Shown piece by piece: positions 62,458 to 64,000 of a stretch of 64,000 nucleotides of DNA. This DNA is from Vreelandella neptunia. GTDB lineage: Bacteria > Pseudomonadota > Gammaproteobacteria > Pseudomonadales > Halomonadaceae. Each line of letters begins with the position of its first letter. The first letter of the stretch is position 1. The translations under genes were made by a program, and so were the position numbers. The notes under the pieces were generated by a model. It was not told the DNA's origin, ran no database searches, and saw only the letters and a program-made list of their open reading frames with translations. The DNA lies in contig NZ_JHQL01000004.1 in the NCBI RefSeq assembly GCF_000712975.1, positions 430,539-494,538 of the forward strand, in the 5' to 3' direction.

Positions 62458-64000
62458 TTACAGTAGTAACCGGCGAATATCCGTCAGCACATCGGCCAGG
62501 AAGGCCGTAAAGCGGGCGGCATCCGCACCGTTAATTGCGCGGTGATCGTAGGAGAGCGACAACGGCATCATCAGACGCGGCTGGAAGGTACTGCCATCCC
62601 ATACCGGTTTCATCTGCGCTTTCGACACCCCCAAGATCGCCACTTCCGGCGCATTAACGATCGGCGTGAACGCGGTTCCACCAATTGAGCCAAGGCTCGA
62701 AATGGTGAAGCAGCCACCGGTCATCTCATCACGCTTAAGCTTCTTGGTTTGCGCTTTCTTGCCTAGCTCCGCCATCTCCTTGGCTATCTCGATCAAGGAT
62801 TTCTTATCAGCGTTACGCACCACCGGCACCATCAAACCGTCCGGCGTATCCACGGCAATCCCAATATGCACGTAGTTTTTCCATACCAGCGTTTCGCCGT
62901 CGCCTTTGAGGCTAACGTTAAACTGGGGAAATTTACGTAGTGCAAAGGCACAGGCTTTGACCATAAACGGCAACGGTGTCAGCTTGGCACCTTGGGCTTC
63001 GGCCTCGGCTTTCATAGCTTTACGGAAGCTTTCAAGCTCGGTAATGTCGGCCTCGTCGAACTGCGTCACGTGAGGTACATTGAGCCAGCTGCGGTGCAGA
63101 TTGGTCGCGCCCATTTTCAGCAGGCGGCCCATCGGCTTCTCTTCCACTTCGCCAAACTGACTGAAGTCGACTTCTGGGATCGCAGGAATACCCGTACCAC
63201 CACTCGCTGCAGGAGCAGCAGCCGGTTGCGCTTTACCCTGGCTAGCAATCGCCTGTTTCACGTAAGCATGGACGTCTTCTTTCAGCACGCGCTCTTTCGG
63301 GCCACTAGGCTTAACAAGACCAAGGTCAACGCCAAGCTCACGAGCCAGCATGCGCACCGCAGGGCCTGCGTGCACCAGTTTACCATCGCGAGGCTTATGG
63401 GCAGCCATCTGCGCTTCTGGGCTAGGCGTTCCTTCTGGTGAAGCTGCTGGCCTAGCACTTGATTGACTGGTACTTGACTGACTGGTGCTTGACTGATTAG
63501 CACTAGAGGACTGAGCTTTCTCCGGCGCCGCTTTCTTAGCGGCAGCCTTTTTGGCACCAGCCACTTCCATATAGCCAATCACATCGCCTTCAGAAACGGT
63601 GTCACCCTCTTTCACGGTAAGCTCTAAGAGCTTGCCTTTGTAAGGGCTAGGCACGTCCATAGAGGCCTTGTCAGACTCCAGGGTGATCAGCGGGTCTTCT
63701 TCGTTGACCTCATCCCCTGCCGCGACACCAATTTCGATAATCGGCACGTCAGAAGAACCTGACAGATCAGGTACGCGAATCTCTTTGCGCTCAGGCTCAC
63801 CGCTACCGCTATCTTCTTCAACGGCAGACTCTTCTTCCGACGCGCTGCTGGCTTGGCTAGCGGCTTGCGGCGCGTCTTCTTCTTCAGCCGATGCATCACC
63901 GCCTTCGTCCGCGATTTCCATCTGGCCGATCACGTCGCCTTCCGAGACGGTATCGCCTTCTTTCACCGTGAGCGCAACGATCTTACCGCCGTGCGGGCTG
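62458..64000 (-). CDS. aceF: Dihydrolipoamide acetyltransferase (E2 of pyruvate dehydrogenase), 5' end outside window
   Basis: Core subunit of pyruvate dehydrogenase that transfers acetyl groups to CoA. About 514 codons are visible and the frame continues past the right edge, so the ATG-like start near 63966 is internal. Visible order: end of one lipoyl domain, an acidic Ala/Ser linker, a full lipoyl domain with the lipoylated lysine in ESDKASMDVPSP, and a Gln/Ser/Thr-rich linker built of tandem repeats. A subunit-binding domain (VRMLARELGVDLGLVKPSG) and the catalytic domain ending LSYDHRAINGADAARF complete it. The catalytic histidine is in DHRAING; asparagine at the usual aspartate position also occurs in pseudomonad AceF. 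Confidence 0.94.
   Translation of the reverse strand, partial: SPHGGKIVALTVKEGDTVSEGDVIGQMEIADEGGDASAEEEDAPQAASQASSASEEESAVEEDSGSGEPERKEIRVPDLSGSSDVPIIEIGVAAGDEVNEEDPLITLESDKASMDVPSPYKGKLLELTVKEGDTVSEGDVIGYMEVAGAKKAAAKKAAPEKAQSSSANQSSTSQSSTSQSSARPAASPEGTPSPEAQMAAHKPRDGKLVHAGPAVRMLARELGVDLGLVKPSGPKERVLKEDVHAYVKQAIASQGKAQPAAAPAASGGTGIPAIPEVDFSQFGEVEEKPMGRLLKMGATNLHRSWLNVPHVTQFDEADITELESFRKAMKAEAEAQGAKLTPLPFMVKACAFALRKFPQFNVSLKGDGETLVWKNYVHIGIAVDTPDGLMVPVVRNADKKSLIEIAKEMAELGKKAQTKKLKRDEMTGGCFTISSLGSIGGTAFTPIVNAPEVAILGVSKAQMKPVWDGSTFQPRLMMPLSLSYDHRAINGADAARFTAFLADVLTDIRRLLL
63451..63510. repeat. 15-bp in-frame tandem repeat in the aceF linker
   Basis: Units ACTGGTACTTGACTG (63466), ACTGGTGCTTGACTG (63481) and diverged neighbours encode repeats of SSTSQ in the flexible linker after the lipoyl domain. 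The period is a multiple of three, so copy-number changes would keep the frame. Confidence 0.85.

Overview
The window looks like a chromosomal segment of a moderately halophilic gammaproteobacterium of the Halomonas/Vreelandella type. This is inferred from gene content and protein character (TRAP transporters, ANR with cbb3 oxidase, RsmJ/TsaB/Adk, phasin, an acetate-switch kinase), not from a marker-gene search. Almost all of it is dense, ordinary chromosomal coding sequence. The one clear mobile element is a single IS1182-type insertion sequence.

Layout. (1) 1-5.7 kb: two unrelated TRAP transporters on the minus strand, a TAXI-type system (fused permease cut by the window edge, plus its binding protein) and a DctPQM-type system. 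(2) 5.9-11.6 kb: an EamA exporter, a Tat-exported DUF192 protein, molybdate transporter modABC, and pyruvate kinase directly upstream of modA. (3) 11.7-19.7 kb: a purine/urate catabolic island. It holds urate hydroxylase puuD, 5-hydroxyisourate hydrolase, OHCU decarboxylase, allantoin racemase-like protein, NCS1 permease, allantoinase puuE, ureidoglycine aminohydrolase, ureidoglycolate lyase and a GntR/FCD regulator. TTGTATACAA-like palindromes sit in its divergent promoter regions. No allantoate-hydrolysing enzyme is present. (4) 19.8-21.9 kb: phasin and two glutathione S-transferases. (5) 22.4-28.7 kb: an LctP-type permease and glcDEFG for glycolate oxidation, preceded by a perfect AATTGGT/ACCAATT operator. 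The glyoxylate produced by ureidoglycolate lyase in region 3 and the glycolate/glyoxylate chemistry here are neighbours. (6) 28.9-29.5 kb: five minus-strand tRNA genes (three Asp-GTC, two Val-TAC). (7) 29.57-31.93 kb: an alpha/beta hydrolase gene split by a 1591-bp IS with 12-bp inverted repeats and a 9-bp target duplication. Removing the IS and one duplication restores a 252-codon gene exactly. The transposase is in two frames joined by a textbook -1 frameshift signal.

(8) 32-43.3 kb: microaerobic respiration, ccoNOQP, ccoG, ccoH, ccoI, ccoS, a TauE/SafE protein, hemN and anr, with ANR-box-like sites before ccoN and hemN. (9) 43.3-46.8 kb: ttcA, then a CNB-CBS-DUF294 protein translationally coupled to a degenerate exonuclease-like protein. 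(10) 47.4-57.4 kb: an acetate-switch locus with a DUF4212 small subunit, a sodium/solute symporter, an unknown 177-aa membrane protein, a symporter-linked hybrid histidine kinase (CrbS type), a LuxR response regulator (CrbR type) and acetyl-CoA synthetase. A 180-bp tandem duplication built of GTCATTCCC repeats lies between kinase and regulator. (11) 57.5-64 kb: housekeeping genes (SprT-like, UPF0149, cardiolipin synthase-like, rsmJ, tsaB, adk) and the start-less 3' part of aceF running off the right edge.

I did not find a clearly new defence or biosynthetic system. The most rewarding items are the frameshifted IS transposase in a precisely datable gene disruption, the two predicted operators, the unknown protein inside the acetate-switch locus, and repeated short tandem arrays.
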